NCBI RefSeq assembly: GCF_035953295.1 | Contig: NZ_CP108370.1 | Location: forward strand, 6,185,001 to 6,249,000 | From: Streptomyces sp. NBC_01335 | GTDB taxonomy: Bacteria; Actinomycetota; Actinomycetes; Streptomycetales; Streptomycetaceae | Reading direction: 5' to 3' | DNA length: 64,000 bases | In this document: positions 6,719 to 15,948 of the stretch, in pieces | Layout: the number at the start of each line of letters is the position of its first letter | Numbering within the stretch: the stretch's first letter is position 1 | Program-made: the position numbers and the translations under genes | Notes under the pieces: model-generated | Seen by the model: the letters and a program-made list of their open reading frames with translations, nothing else | Databases searched by the model: none | What the model was told of the DNA's origin: nothing

Positions 6719-9277
6719 TCAGCGGATTCCGGTTGCCTCCGTCCCGCCCCGGCGCGTGGAGAGACGCAGCAGGAGAGGTCCCGACAGTGAGGCCGCGCCT
6801 CCCAGGACGAGCACGCCGAGCAGCACCCAGCGGACCGCGCCGAGCAGTTCGGAGGGGGTGGTGCCGGACCCGGCCGTGGCCGTGGTGGCCCCTCCCGCGG
6901 CGGCGGTGCCGCCCGCCGCCGCGACCCCGGACGCCGCGGACGTTCCGGACGTTCCGGATGTCCCGGTGGACCCGGACGCCCCTGTGGCGCCGCCCGTCGA
7001 GCCGGACGAGGCTGATTCCGTACCGCCCGTGCCGTAGCCGCCGCCCGAGGTGGTGCCGCCGGCGCCCTCGCCCGAGGAGCCACCGTCCGCCGAGGTCCCG
7101 CCTTCGGCGATCACACCCTTCTCCAGCGCGGTCGCCGCAGCGAGCGCCTGGGTGCGCAACCCCTGCGGCAGCGGGGCGTACCCCGCCGGCAGTTCACCGG
7201 GTGCGGTGCCGGGCGTCTGCCCGTCACCCGCGGCGTACCGGATGACCCTGGCGTAGTCGGTGCGGGCGTCGGCCGACTGGTCCGTGGAGGCGGCCGCGTA
7301 GACGACCGAGGTGAGCGGGTAGGCGCTGCCGCGTGCCCTGGCGGGATCGGTCGTCTTCACTCCCGGGACGGCGGAGTCCGGCATCTGCGTGACCGCCTTG
7401 AGCATGGTGGCGGTCGTCGGCTTCACGAAGGTGCCGTCGGCGTTGGGCAGGGCCGCCACGTCCAGGAGGTACCGCTCGGCGGAAGCGGTGTCCGCGATAC
7501 CGATCTCATGAGCGTTGTTCAGCTCGGGACGCGTACCCGACAGCGCGAACTGCGTCGTCGCGTTGCAGATGAACGCCAGTCCCGAGTAGCCCCGCCGGAT
7601 CTTCAGCGCGGCACTGTGCATGTCATTGGCGTACGGCACGAGATCCTGGCTGCCGTAGGTGACGCCCTCGCACTGGGTGGGGGTCGCGGTGGCGTCGCTC
7701 TTCGGGTAGTAGTCGAAGGGCTCCTCGGTCAGATCCAATTCCTTGTAGCTGGTGTTGAGGTGCATTCCCCAGGGGTCGGGCTTCCCTTCGAGGAATGCGC
7801 GGGCGTCGTCGTTCTGAATGATGTAGCGCCACAGGAGACGCGCGGTGTCGGAATTCTCCAGACCCACGACAAGTCCGTTGGGTGCCTCTCGCCCGGCGGT
7901 GATCTCAGGATTCAGCTGGAGGAATTCCGGGTCCGCCGCGATCCGGACGGGGTTGCCGGCGACGGTATCGGGTTCGGGTTGGCCGAAGATGCCCATGCGC
8001 ACGTTCTCCACGTACGACTCCGTCAACAGCTTCGCCAGAAGCCGCTGGTTGAGCCGGAGCCGGCTCACGTGGTGGGAGTCCGTGCCGCTCTCGTAGTTCC
8101 AGAGGAAGCCGATCGTGAGGCCGCTCACCGCGACCGGAGCGTGCACCAGGGGTGCGCCGTCGCCGTCGGAGTCGACCGGGTCCACCGTGAAGGCGAGGCC
8201 GGGCGAGGTGTCCGTGGGCGCGGTGATCGCCGAGCGGGCACTCTCCTCGCCGGCCTGGGTGAAGGTGAACCGATGGGTCCCGCCTACGCAGAGCTTGCTC
8301 TGCCACGAGGTCATCGCATCGGTGACCAACTCGGATCCGATGGTGCGCCGCTCGGGCATGTCGGCGGCGCAGTTGTCACCCACGGGCAGGAAGTCGAGCC
8401 GGAACACCAGGCGCTGGTCCCAGAGCGTCCGGCTCAGCGCGCTGGCCGCCTGCGGGTCCGCCGAGGACTGCGCCGCTCTTCCGTCCGGGTTGTGTTCGCC
8501 GCGCGGCACCGCGACGAGCCAGCACGGCTGGACCGCGCCCGCGGCGTCGCGGCGCGCGCCGCAGCCCAGGTGCGGGGACTCCACGGAGGTCCGCACCTCG
8601 AAGGAGGCCTCGCCCGATCCCTCGGAGTCGTTCGGCAGCCAGGCGAGCGTGTTGGTGTCTCCGCCGGTGAAGTAGGTGTAGTCGTAGGCGTCGGTCGTCG
8701 TCGCGCCGCTCACCGGCCGGAAGGGCACGAACTTGCCCGAGGACATCGGCTCGTCGGGGAGGCCCTCGTAATCGCCCTCCGCGGGATCGTTGTCCGTCGT
8801 CGGCTGGAGCATCCGGGTGGAACCGGGCGTATAGGTCACCGTCGCCCCGAACTCGCACTGCTCGCGCGAGGGCCCGGCGTCCGGATCGTCACCCCAGCAC
8901 TGCATGAGCTGCATGAAGTTCTGGGCCCTCTCGGTGGTGGCCGGGGTGGCACCCGTCCATGACACCTTGACCGCCTGGCCCCGCAGGTTCCTGGTCTGAC
9001 CGACCGTCACCTTCAGTTGCGAGAAGTCGTCGTACGCGCCCTTCTTGCCGGTCTTCGTCACCGCGGAGCTCTGCTGCTCGGCCGCGCTCGCGGGGGTGTC
9101 GCCTCCCGGCGGGATCGGAAGGACGGCAAGGACGAGGGCGGCCGTCAGCGCGCTCACGCCCGCCATCACCCGGCGCCCGGCCGGTGCGGCCCGTCCAGGC
9201 ACCCGTACCCGTGCGCCACGCATGAACGGCTTCTTCTTCAGGCCCCTGGCGCGCGGGTCCGTGGTCGTGGCGCTCAT
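6719..9277 (-). CDS. Large PstS-like extracellular protein with C-terminal membrane anchor
   Basis: 852 residues from the ATG at 9277, which overlaps the upstream stop as ATGA and so is translationally coupled. A basic N-terminus with one hydrophobic segment (about residues 37-55) serves as signal. A long extracellular region follows, with several Cys (QLMQCWGDD, EQCEFGATV, LGCGARR, QPCWLVAVP). The later part resembles PstS C-termini (SAYPLTSVVY, DGQTPGTAPGELPAGYAPLP). A Ser/Gly/Thr/Ala-rich linker leads to a terminal transmembrane helix (LLGAVRWVLLGVLVLGGAA) and a short basic tail. The arrangement suggests a membrane-tethered binding protein much larger than the ~370-residue PstS. Specific function is not known. 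Confidence 0.72.
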   Translation of the reverse strand: MSATTTDPRARGLKKKPFMRGARVRVPGRAAPAGRRVMAGVSALTAALVLAVLPIPPGGDTPASAAEQQSSAVTKTGKKGAYDDFSQLKVTVGQTRNLRGQAVKVSWTGATPATTERAQNFMQLMQCWGDDPDAGPSREQCEFGATVTYTPGSTRMLQPTTDNDPAEGDYEGLPDEPMSSGKFVPFRPVSGATTTDAYDYTYFTGGDTNTLAWLPNDSEGSGEASFEVRTSVESPHLGCGARRDAAGAVQPCWLVAVPRGEHNPDGRAAQSSADPQAASALSRTLWDQRLVFRLDFLPVGDNCAADMPERRTIGSELVTDAMTSWQSKLCVGGTHRFTFTQAGEESARSAITAPTDTSPGLAFTVDPVDSDGDGAPLVHAPVAVSGLTIGFLWNYESGTDSHHVSRLRLNQRLLAKLLTESYVENVRMGIFGQPEPDTVAGNPVRIAADPEFLQLNPEITAGREAPNGLVVGLENSDTARLLWRYIIQNDDARAFLEGKPDPWGMHLNTSYKELDLTEEPFDYYPKSDATATPTQCEGVTYGSQDLVPYANDMHSAALKIRRGYSGLAFICNATTQFALSGTRPELNNAHEIGIADTASAERYLLDVAALPNADGTFVKPTTATMLKAVTQMPDSAVPGVKTTDPARARGSAYPLTSVVYAAASTDQSADARTDYARVIRYAAGDGQTPGTAPGELPAGYAPLPQGLRTQALAAATALEKGVIAEGGTSADGGSSGEGAGGTTSGGGYGTGGTESASSGSTGGATGASGSTGTSGTSGTSAASGVAAAGGTAAAGGATTATAGSGTTPSELLGAVRWVLLGVLVLGGAASLSGPLLLRLSTRRGGTEATGIR

Positions 9278-11037
9278 GCCGTGTCCCCTCTGCGCCGTGC
9301 GCGGGCGGCCATGGTCCGTGCGGTCAGCGGGGGTACGACGACCAGCGCGACGAGCAGCAGCGCGGAGAGAGCCATCAGCGCGCCGCGCAGCCCGAAGCCG
9401 CTGCCCGAGGCGAGGGTGACGGGATTGGCGACGACCGAACTGTCCCCGGCGACCGCGGAGTCGGTGATCACTTCGCCGGTGTCGGGGTCGACCGTGGTGC
9501 CCGCGTCGCCGCCGACGCCGTCCGTGGTGGTCCCGGTGGCGCCGGCGGTCGCGTCGGGCTGTCCGTCGCCGTCCGTGTCCGTGGCCGCGCCGCCCGTGCC
9601 CGCGGTCCCCGAGCCCTGGCCGCCGGTGGAGCCACCGGCCGTCGAGGTGCCGCCCGTCGAGGTCGTGGTGCCGGTCGTGCCGCCCGCGGAGGAGCCGCCG
9701 GAGCCGGAGGCGCTGGGCTTGACCGGGGTCGTCCTGGTGTCACCCGCGGTGCCGGTGGTGCACTGCGTGGGGCCCTGCTTGTCGCACGCCTTCGGCTGGG
9801 GCGCCTTCTTGGCCAGGGTGTTGGTGCCGTCGCTGGAGAAGGTGGGGTTGCGGCACTTGTTGATGTCGATCGCGGAGGTGGGGGCTCCGGGCACCTTGCG
9901 CAGCTGGTCGAAGCCGGCCTGCACGAGGTTCTTCGGGAGCGGCGAGTAGCCGAGCTCCTCCGCCTGCTGCTGGCCGTCGCAGAGGAAGTAACGGCCGAAC
10001 GTCCCAAGCGAGTTGCCCTTGCCCTTGGTGAAGCCCGCCTCTTCCTTCGTCGGCAGGATCATGTAGCTGTAACTGGACAGCGGGTAGGTGCGGTCGTCGT
10101 CGTTGCGGTAGACGCCGTCGAGGATCTGGGTGAGGTAGGAGGGGCTGCTCCTGTCGGTGTTGATCTTCGCACCGAGCAGGCCGACGGCCACGCTGGCGGC
10201 GGTCGGTTCGACGTAGAAGCCCGACTCGTTGAGCATCTTGGCGACCGGGAAGCCCGTCTTCAGGGCGTAGGAGTACTCGACGTAGGTGATCGCGCCTTCG
10301 CCGGACGCCTGCCGGACATGGCCCGCGACACCGTTGGAACCCGATTTGGCGATCATCGAACTTCCGCCCAGGAGGGGGTAGTTCGAGGTCATTCCGCAGC
10401 CGCTGCCGCGACCGGTCTTGCCGCAGTAGGCGTTCCAGACGGACGTCTGCTCCTTGGCCAACCAGGTGGTGAACTGGGCGGTCGTCCCGGAACCGTCGGA
10501 GCGGACGACGGGGATGATCTGGCGGGCGGGCAGGGTCAGCCCCGGGTTGTCGGCCTTGATCGCGCCGTCGTTCCAGCGGGTGATCGTCCCGGTGAAGATC
10601 TTCGCGAGGACCGGGCCGGAGAGCCGCAGGTTGGTGACCCGCTTGCCGTTGATCTTGAGGTTGTACATGAACGACGTACCGCCGGCGACGATCGGCATGT
10701 AGGCGTAGCCGCGCTGCGGGGGCGAGTCGCGAACACCCTGCTCCGTCAGCCCGTACGGGATCTCGGAGACGGCGAAGTCCACCACGTTGTTGCGGAACTG
10801 CTCGCGTCCCTGGGAGGAACCGTTGTCGGTGAAGTTGACCGTCATGCCGAAGTTGGCCTTGACGTTGCGGACCCACTGGGTGACCGCGTTGGCGCTCCAG
10901 GTGGAGCCGGAACCGGTGATCTTCGCGTACGAGGCGGCGTCGGCGGAGGGTGCCCGGACGGCCGAGAGCGCGCCGAACACCAGCAGCAGGGCCAGCAGCA
11001 TCACCCCCGAGCGGGCAGGGGCGGTGGCGGGTCTCAC
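9274..11037 (-). CDS. PstS-like phosphate-binding protein with C-terminal membrane anchor
   Basis: 587 residues from the GTG at 11037; AAGGAG lies 6 nt upstream, which favours this start over the longer frame from 11124. Signal peptide, then a clear PstS fold: [40 protein letters not shown], and the phosphate-loop-like [15 protein letters not shown] Thr/Ser/Gly linker with a [10 protein letters not shown] calcium-loop-like stretch leads to a terminal transmembrane helix and a basic tail (RARRRGD). Ordinary PstS is a ~370-residue lipoprotein; here anchoring is by a helix. It lies between pstA (83 bp upstream) and a second anchored protein (4-bp overlap), so it is the probable receptor for this permease. 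Confidence 0.85.
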   Translation of the reverse strand: MRPATAPARSGVMLLALLLVFGALSAVRAPSADAASYAKITGSGSTWSANAVTQWVRNVKANFGMTVNFTDNGSSQGREQFRNNVVDFAVSEIPYGLTEQGVRDSPPQRGYAYMPIVAGGTSFMYNLKINGKRVTNLRLSGPVLAKIFTGTITRWNDGAIKADNPGLTLPARQIIPVVRSDGSGTTAQFTTWLAKEQTSVWNAYCGKTGRGSGCGMTSNYPLLGGSSMIAKSGSNGVAGHVRQASGEGAITYVEYSYALKTGFPVAKMLNESGFYVEPTAASVAVGLLGAKINTDRSSPSYLTQILDGVYRNDDDRTYPLSSYSYMILPTKEEAGFTKGKGNSLGTFGRYFLCDGQQQAEELGYSPLPKNLVQAGFDQLRKVPGAPTSAIDINKCRNPTFSSDGTNTLAKKAPQPKACDKQGPTQCTTGTAGDTRTTPVKPSASGSGGSSAGGTTGTTTSTGGTSTAGGSTGGQGSGTAGTGGAATDTDGDGQPDATAGATGTTTDGVGGDAGTTVDPDTGEVITDSAVAGDSSVVANPVTLASGSGFGLRGALMALSALLLVALVVVPPLTARTMAARARRRGDTA

Positions 11038-11120
11038 GATGAACTCCTTGGCGGCGTGCGGGTGCGCGGCACGCGGGTTCGGGGGGTGCGGGCTGGGGTG
11101 ACGGCCGGACACGGCGCGCG

Positions 11121-12440
11121 TCACGGTGTCGTGGGGCGGGCGTTCGGACCGGGACCTGGGCCAAGGCCGGCGGACGGCCCGGCGGGGCGTACGGAGCCCC
11201 GCGCCGCGAACCGGGCCGCGAACCGCGCCGCGTCCCGGCGGGAGGCGGTGACACGGCGGTGCTCCTGGCCGCGCGAGAGCTGCCCGGGGCCGCGTCCGCC
11301 GAGCACCCGGGCGACGACGAACAGCAGCAGCACCAGGGCCATGAGCAGCGCGGCGGTACCGAATCCGCGCGAGATCATGTTCGGCTCGGGCGAGCGGACG
11401 AAGGTGAAGGTGGCCAGCGGCAGCGACACCATCGGCCCGGAGAACGGGTCCCAGTTCATCTCGGCGGTGAAGCCCGCGGTGAGGAGCACCGGCGAGGTCT
11501 CGCCGATGCCCCGGGCGGTGCCGAGGATGACCGAGGTCGTCAGCCCGGAGCGGCAGGTCGGCAGGATGACGTGCCAGACCGTCCGCCAGCGGGAGGTCCC
11601 CAGCGCGTAACTGGCCTCACGCAGGGTGCCAGGAACCAGCCGGACGACGACGTCGGCGGCACGGATCACGATCGGCAGCATCATCACGGAGAGCGAGAGC
11701 GCCGCCGCGAAGCCGGAGCGGTCCATGCCGACAGCGAGGATCACGGTGGCGTAGATGAAGAGACCGGCCACGATGGACGGCAGCGCGGTCATCGCCTCGA
11801 CCACCGTGCGCACGAAGCGGGCGAAGGGGCCGGGCACCTCGTTGAGGAAGACCGCGCACACCAGCCCGATGGGCACGGTGACCAGCAGCGCGATGGTGAT
11901 CATGATGAGCGTGCCCACGGCCGCGTGCAGCGCGCCACCCACCGACAACGGCTCCAGCGGACCGGCGAACCGCATGTCCTCGGTGAAGAAGTTGAGGTGC
12001 GCCAGTGCCTTGCGGCCCTCGAAGAGCGCGTAGACGACGACGTACACGAGGATCGCGACCAGCAGCAGTCCGAGGGAACGGATCACGGCGGCGGCCACCC
12101 GGTCCACGACCGCCGGGCCGTCCTCGTCCAGCGAGACCACCAGGGCGTACAGCCCCAGGAAGAGGACGTACGCCACGACGACGAACCCGACCACGCCGTT
12201 GAACGGGGTGAGCCGGGCGAAGACGAGCCAGGTCAGCGAGAGCGATCCGGCGGCCGAGCCGAGCAGGGCGTACAGGTCGCTCGCGCGCAACGGGGTCAGG
12301 GACCGCCGCCGCTCGCCGGCGGGGTCCTTCGTACGGGCGGGCCCGGGCAGGACGGTACGGGGCGCGGCGCCGGGAGCCGGGTCCGCGCCACCGGACGCGC
12401 GGGGCGCTTCAGGGGCCAGGGTCATGGTCGGAACGCTCAT
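11121..12440 (-). CDS. pstA: Phosphate ABC transporter permease PstA-like
   Basis: Membrane subunit of the Pst-like importer. 439 residues, longer than usual (~300) because of an N-terminal Pro/Ala-rich stretch, extra helices before the BPD_transp_1 core, and a C-terminal basic/Pro tail. The cytoplasmic EAA loop is visible as REASYALGTSRWRTVWHVILP, followed by GTARGIGETSPVLL, which is typical of PstA. The start is taken at the ATG at 12440; an ATG at 12425 is possible because neither has a strong ribosome site. It follows pstC by 67 bp in the same transcript. Confidence 0.9.
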   Translation of the reverse strand: MSVPTMTLAPEAPRASGGADPAPGAAPRTVLPGPARTKDPAGERRRSLTPLRASDLYALLGSAAGSLSLTWLVFARLTPFNGVVGFVVVAYVLFLGLYALVVSLDEDGPAVVDRVAAAVIRSLGLLLVAILVYVVVYALFEGRKALAHLNFFTEDMRFAGPLEPLSVGGALHAAVGTLIMITIALLVTVPIGLVCAVFLNEVPGPFARFVRTVVEAMTALPSIVAGLFIYATVILAVGMDRSGFAAALSLSVMMLPIVIRAADVVVRLVPGTLREASYALGTSRWRTVWHVILPTCRSGLTTSVILGTARGIGETSPVLLTAGFTAEMNWDPFSGPMVSLPLATFTFVRSPEPNMISRGFGTAALLMALVLLLFVVARVLGGRGPGQLSRGQEHRRVTASRRDAARFAARFAARGSVRPAGPSAGLGPGPGPNARPTTP

Positions 12441-12507
12441 TTCTGCGGACGGGGGCCGGGCGCGGACTGCGGGGACCGCGCGGCTGGGGGCGCGCGGAAG
12501 GCGGGGC

Positions 12508-13605
12508 TCAGGCGTCGCTGGACGCGCCGGAGCGGCTGCGGGCGACGATGGACGATGCCGCGAAGTTGACGATCAGCGTCATGACGAAGAGGGCGAATCC
12601 GGCCGCCATCAGCGCCGACATCCCGAACTCGCCGGCCTCTCCGTAACGCAGGGCGATGAGTGAGGAGACCGAGCTGGTGCCGGCCTGGAGCACGTGCCAC
12701 TGGACGTCGAAGGTCAGCGAGATGACCATGAAGACGCCGATGGTCTCGCCCAGCGCGCGGCCGAGCCCGAGCATCGTGCCGCCGATGATGCCGCCCTTGG
12801 CGAAGGGCAGGACGACACTGCGGATCATGCCCCAGCGGGTCGCCCCGAGGGCGTAGGCACCCTCCCGTTCGCCGGCCGGGGCCTGCGAGAAGACCTCGCG
12901 CATGATCGAGCAGATGATCGGCGCGATCATCATCGCGACGACCAGCCCCGCGAGCATGGACGACGAGGTGTAGACGCTCGGCGGCGACAGCGGGTCGTCC
13001 GGGTCGGCGCCCTCGACGCCGAACACCGGTATCCAGCCGAGGTAGGTGGCGATCCACCGGGCGGTGGGCACCACCTTGTCCTGGAGGAAGAAGAAGCCGA
13101 ACAGGCCGTAGACGACGGACGGCACGGCGGCCATCAGGTCGACCACGCTGATGAGGGTGCGGCGCAGCCTCGGTGAGGCGTACTCGGAGATGTAGAGCGC
13201 GGAACCGAGGGCCAGCGGGAACGCGAAGCCGATCGCGATCAGGGCGATGAGGATCGTCCCGACGAGCACGGCGGCGATGCCGAAGTTCCCCGCGTCGGGG
13301 GCCCATTGGGAGGTGGTGAGGAAGGACCAGCCGGCGTCCGCCAGGGCGAGCCGGGCCCGGGCGAAGAGGAACCCGCCGACGAGGAGCATCACCAGCAGGA
13401 CGAGGGTTCCGCCGGAGCGGGCGACCGTACGGAAGACCTTGTCCGGCAGGCCGGGGTCCGCGTACAGCCGCCGCGGAACGTCGCCGCCCGCCGCCGCCGG
13501 AGCGGCGAGCGGGCCGGCGACGGTTCCGGCGGACGGATCGCCGTCAGCGCTTCCGTGGAGGACGCCGTCGTCCGTCAGGCGTCTGGATCTTTTCAGCGAG
13601 GGCAC
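12508..13605 (-). CDS. pstC: Phosphate ABC transporter permease PstC-like
   Basis: First permease of the locus, 365 residues, GTG start at 13605. An N-terminal cytoplasmic tail is followed by six helices with the PstC-type loops SQWAPDAGNFGIAAVLVGT and YISEYASPRLRR, DLMAAVPSVVYGLFG, the EAA loop REGAYALGATRWGMIRSVVLP, and LGRALGETIGVFMV. It heads the operon pstC-pstA-binding protein-binding protein. A PHO-box-like array lies 18-50 bp upstream of the start, consistent with PhoP control. That control is inferred. Confidence 0.92.
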   Translation of the reverse strand: MPSLKRSRRLTDDGVLHGSADGDPSAGTVAGPLAAPAAAGGDVPRRLYADPGLPDKVFRTVARSGGTLVLLVMLLVGGFLFARARLALADAGWSFLTTSQWAPDAGNFGIAAVLVGTILIALIAIGFAFPLALGSALYISEYASPRLRRTLISVVDLMAAVPSVVYGLFGFFFLQDKVVPTARWIATYLGWIPVFGVEGADPDDPLSPPSVYTSSSMLAGLVVAMMIAPIICSIMREVFSQAPAGEREGAYALGATRWGMIRSVVLPFAKGGIIGGTMLGLGRALGETIGVFMVISLTFDVQWHVLQAGTSSVSSLIALRYGEAGEFGMSALMAAGFALFVMTLIVNFAASSIVARSRSGASSDA

Positions 13606-13622
13606 GCCCCGACGCTCGACCG

Positions 13623-13655
13623 ATCCGGTGGACGGACACGTCCTGAGAGGTGAAC
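13623..13655 (-). promoter_or_regulatory. Putative PHO box (three 11-nt units) upstream of pstC
   Basis: Read on the minus strand, three contiguous 11-nt units: GTTCACCTCTC, AGGACGTGTCC, GTCCACCGGAT. Units 1 and 3 match the Streptomyces PhoP direct-repeat consensus (GTTCACC-like), while unit 2 is poor. The position just upstream of a pst permease gene fits, but the short distance to the start codon is unusual. Confidence 0.4.
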
Positions 13656-13701
13656 GAGAGGGGCCCTGGGGGCAACATCGACATTCCTGACATCGTTCCG
13701 T

Positions 13702-14097
13702 TCAAGAGTTACCCCAGAACGCCTCCTCTTCCACCTTCAACCCGGGCAACATCGCGCGAAACCGGTCGTAGGCGGAGCGGCAGGTGGCATGCCGCTCGTA
13801 GGCCCTCGGTGAGACGGCCACCACGGTGCCCGACCTGTCCCGCAGCACCCAGACCCAGCCGCCGCCCCCCTGGCGGTGCTGGATCCCCCCGGAATGGTGC
13901 GCGTGCGCGGCGCACAGCTCGACGAACGCCGCCCTGCACCGCGCGTGCGAGCCGAACGACACCCCCGCCACCGCCATCGCCCGGCCGTTCGACGCGACCA
14001 GCCGCCAGCCGTACCCCCCGTGCGTGTCGATGTCTGTCTGACATCGCGTGCCCGTCGCACCGGCGGCCGATCTCGCCGCCTCCTTCGGCTGTTCCAT
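13702..14097 (-). CDS. Small protein with two DUF1508/YegP-like repeats
   Basis: 131 residues from the ATG at 14097. Two internal repeats are visible: GWRLVASNGRAMAVAGVSFGS..RCRAAF (about residues 30-60) and GWVWVLRDRSGTVVAVSPRAYE..TCRSAYDRF (about 80-113). Each has the strand-strand-helix pattern of the UPF0339/DUF1508 fold, which occurs as tandem copies in YegP. Function of the fold is not established. It lies upstream of pstC on the same strand, but the PHO-box-like array and 96-bp gap suggest separate transcription. Confidence 0.7.
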   Translation of the reverse strand: MEQPKEAARSAAGATGTRCQTDIDTHGGYGWRLVASNGRAMAVAGVSFGSHARCRAAFVELCAAHAHHSGGIQHRQGGGGWVWVLRDRSGTVVAVSPRAYERHATCRSAYDRFRAMLPGLKVEEEAFWGNS

Positions 14098-14493
14098 GCC
14101 CCACCCCCTGCCGCCCCTTCACAGAAAAGACCGCAGGGTACGCACCTGCGTGGGCGGCAGAGGCAATCTACTGAGATGTGGGGAACCATGGAGAGGCAAA
14201 GGAGACCCCAAAGGCCACGATTCATGACGCGGTAACCATGCGGCCATGCTGGGGAAATCGCCCGAGACCGCCCCTTCCGCGCGGGAGTGCGCCGGGGCCG
14301 GAGAGGCGTGGGGGTACGTGGCCGAGCGGGGCGGAATGGGGGCATCCGGATTGTTTTCCCGGGCCGGAAGAGCGGCTCGTCCCCGAGGCCGCCGCCCCCG
14401 GGGGCACGCCTGGGCCCGCCCCTGCGCGCGAGCTGCCCGCGCTTCCGGTGCGGGAGGCGGGTCGGAGCCGTACAGGAAGGTGCGTGGGGGGAC
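14098..14493. other. Intergenic region, no gene seen
   Basis: Between the DUF1508-like gene start and the P450 terminator. Frames here are interrupted or show no protein-like composition. It should hold the promoter of the DUF1508-like gene near 14098-14200. No operator or RNA structure was recognised. Confidence 0.5.
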
Positions 14494-14544
14494 GCGTACG
14501 AGGCGGGCGGGGGCACCTTGTGCTGCCCCGCCCGCCTCGTACGC
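14494..14544 (-). terminator. Strong hairpin terminator after the P450 pair
   Basis: 19-bp perfect arms (14494-14512 and 14526-14544). The loop itself can pair GCAC/GTGC. The structure begins 16 bp past the stop at 14560 and ends the conservon transcript. Confidence 0.85.
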
Positions 14545-14559
14545 CGCCTGGCGCAGGTC

Positions 14560-15810
14560 TCAGCCGTGCAGGCGCACCGGCAGTCGCTGCACGCTGTTGC
14601 CCACGAAGGAGGCGTGCCGGGGGAGTTCGGGCTCGGGCACGGCCAGATCGAGGCCGGGGAAGCGGGTGAACAGCTGCTCCAGCGCCGCCGTGCCTTCCAT
14701 CCGGGCCAGCGGGGCGCCCATGCAGTAATGGGCGCCGTGGCCCAGCGAGAGGTGGCGGGCCTTGCTGTCGCGGGTGATGTCGAAGCGCTCGGCGTCGGGG
14801 CCGTGGGCGTTCGGGTCGCGGCCCGCCGCCGAGTAACCGGCCAGTACCGGCGTCCCCTTGGGGATCACGGTGCCGTCGAGCTCCAGGTCGCGCGTCGGGT
14901 AGCGGAACGGGAAGTAGCTCACCGGGCTGTCCCAGCGCAGCGTCTCCTCCACCACGTCCTCCCAGCTCGCCTCGCCCGCGAGGACCAGGGCGAGCTGGTC
15001 GCGGTGGGTGCAGAGCGCCCGTACCGCGTTGGTGATCAGGTTGAGGGTCGTCTCGTGCCCGGCGATGATCGTGAGCATCAGGGTGCCGAGCAGCTCCTGC
15101 GGGGCCAGCCGGTCGCCGTTCTCCTCACGCGCCGCGATCAGCGCGGTGGTGAGGTCGTCGCCCGGCTCCTCGGCCCGGGCGGCGGCGACCGCGCTCAGCA
15201 CCTCCACCATCTCCCGGTTGGCGGCCATCGCCTCCTCGGGGCCGATGTCCGTGGCGACGATCTGGTTGGACAACCGGTGCAGCCGGTCGTGGTGTTCGGG
15301 CCCCACACCCAGCAGTTCGCAGATGACGCCCATCGGCAGCGGCAGCGCGAAGTGCGTCCGCAGATCGGCGACCCCGTCCCCGGCCACGGCGGCCGCCTCC
15401 AGGCCGTCCAGCAGCGAGGCCGTCAACGCCTCGATGCGCGGCCTGAGTTCCTCCACCCGGCGCGGGGTGAACGCCTTGCTCATCAGGGACCGCAGCCGCC
15501 GGTGGTCGGCGCCGTCGGCGGTCGTCATCCCCTGCACGGTGGCGAACGTCTTCAACGGCCAGCCGTCCGCGATCTCACCGGCCTGGAGCGCCGCGAAGTG
15601 CGCCGCGTTCTTCGCGACGTCGGGGTGCTGGAGGAACTCCTTGAGCGCGTCGTGCCCCAGCACCGCCATGCCCTCCACCTCGCCGGGCATGATCACCTCG
15701 GTGACCGCGGAGCGCCGCAGCAGCCGGGCGTTGGCCGCGTGCGGGCACCCGCCCGCGGGGTCGAGGCGGTACGGCCCGTCGGCCGCGGAGTTCACCGGTG
15801 ACGTGTTCAA
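14560..15810 (-). CDS. Cytochrome P450, CYP154-like, second P450 of the conservon
   Basis: Haem monooxygenase of 416 residues. Oxygen-binding helix motif AGHETT, K-helix EETLR (intact EXXR), DAERFDITR, and haem loop LSLGHGAHYCMGAPLAR with Cys363. The start is a TTG at 15810: it has GGAGAG 5 nt upstream, whereas the alternative GTG five codons in has none. It follows the CYP157-like gene after 138 bp. In Streptomyces conservons a CYP157/CYP154 pair commonly ends the operon. The natural substrate is not known. Confidence 0.93.
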   Translation of the reverse strand: MNTSPVNSAADGPYRLDPAGGCPHAANARLLRRSAVTEVIMPGEVEGMAVLGHDALKEFLQHPDVAKNAAHFAALQAGEIADGWPLKTFATVQGMTTADGADHRRLRSLMSKAFTPRRVEELRPRIEALTASLLDGLEAAAVAGDGVADLRTHFALPLPMGVICELLGVGPEHHDRLHRLSNQIVATDIGPEEAMAANREMVEVLSAVAAARAEEPGDDLTTALIAAREENGDRLAPQELLGTLMLTIIAGHETTLNLITNAVRALCTHRDQLALVLAGEASWEDVVEETLRWDSPVSYFPFRYPTRDLELDGTVIPKGTPVLAGYSAAGRDPNAHGPDAERFDITRDSKARHLSLGHGAHYCMGAPLARMEGTAALEQLFTRFPGLDLAVPEPELPRHASFVGNSVQRLPVRLHG

Positions 15811-15948
15811 CAGAGCTCTCCAGATTCGGGGATGAGTGGTCGCGGGGCGGTACGCCGTGCTCCGCGAAGCGCGGGCCCGCGCTGCGGGGCCCGCGCTGCC
15901 GGGGCCTTGCCGCGAGGTCGCCGGCGTGGGTCCGCCGGCGTGGGTCCG

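Noticed and set aside
14287..15801. 504-codon plus-strand frame antisense to the first P450
   Set aside because: The minus frame has complete P450 motifs; the plus frame is low-complexity.
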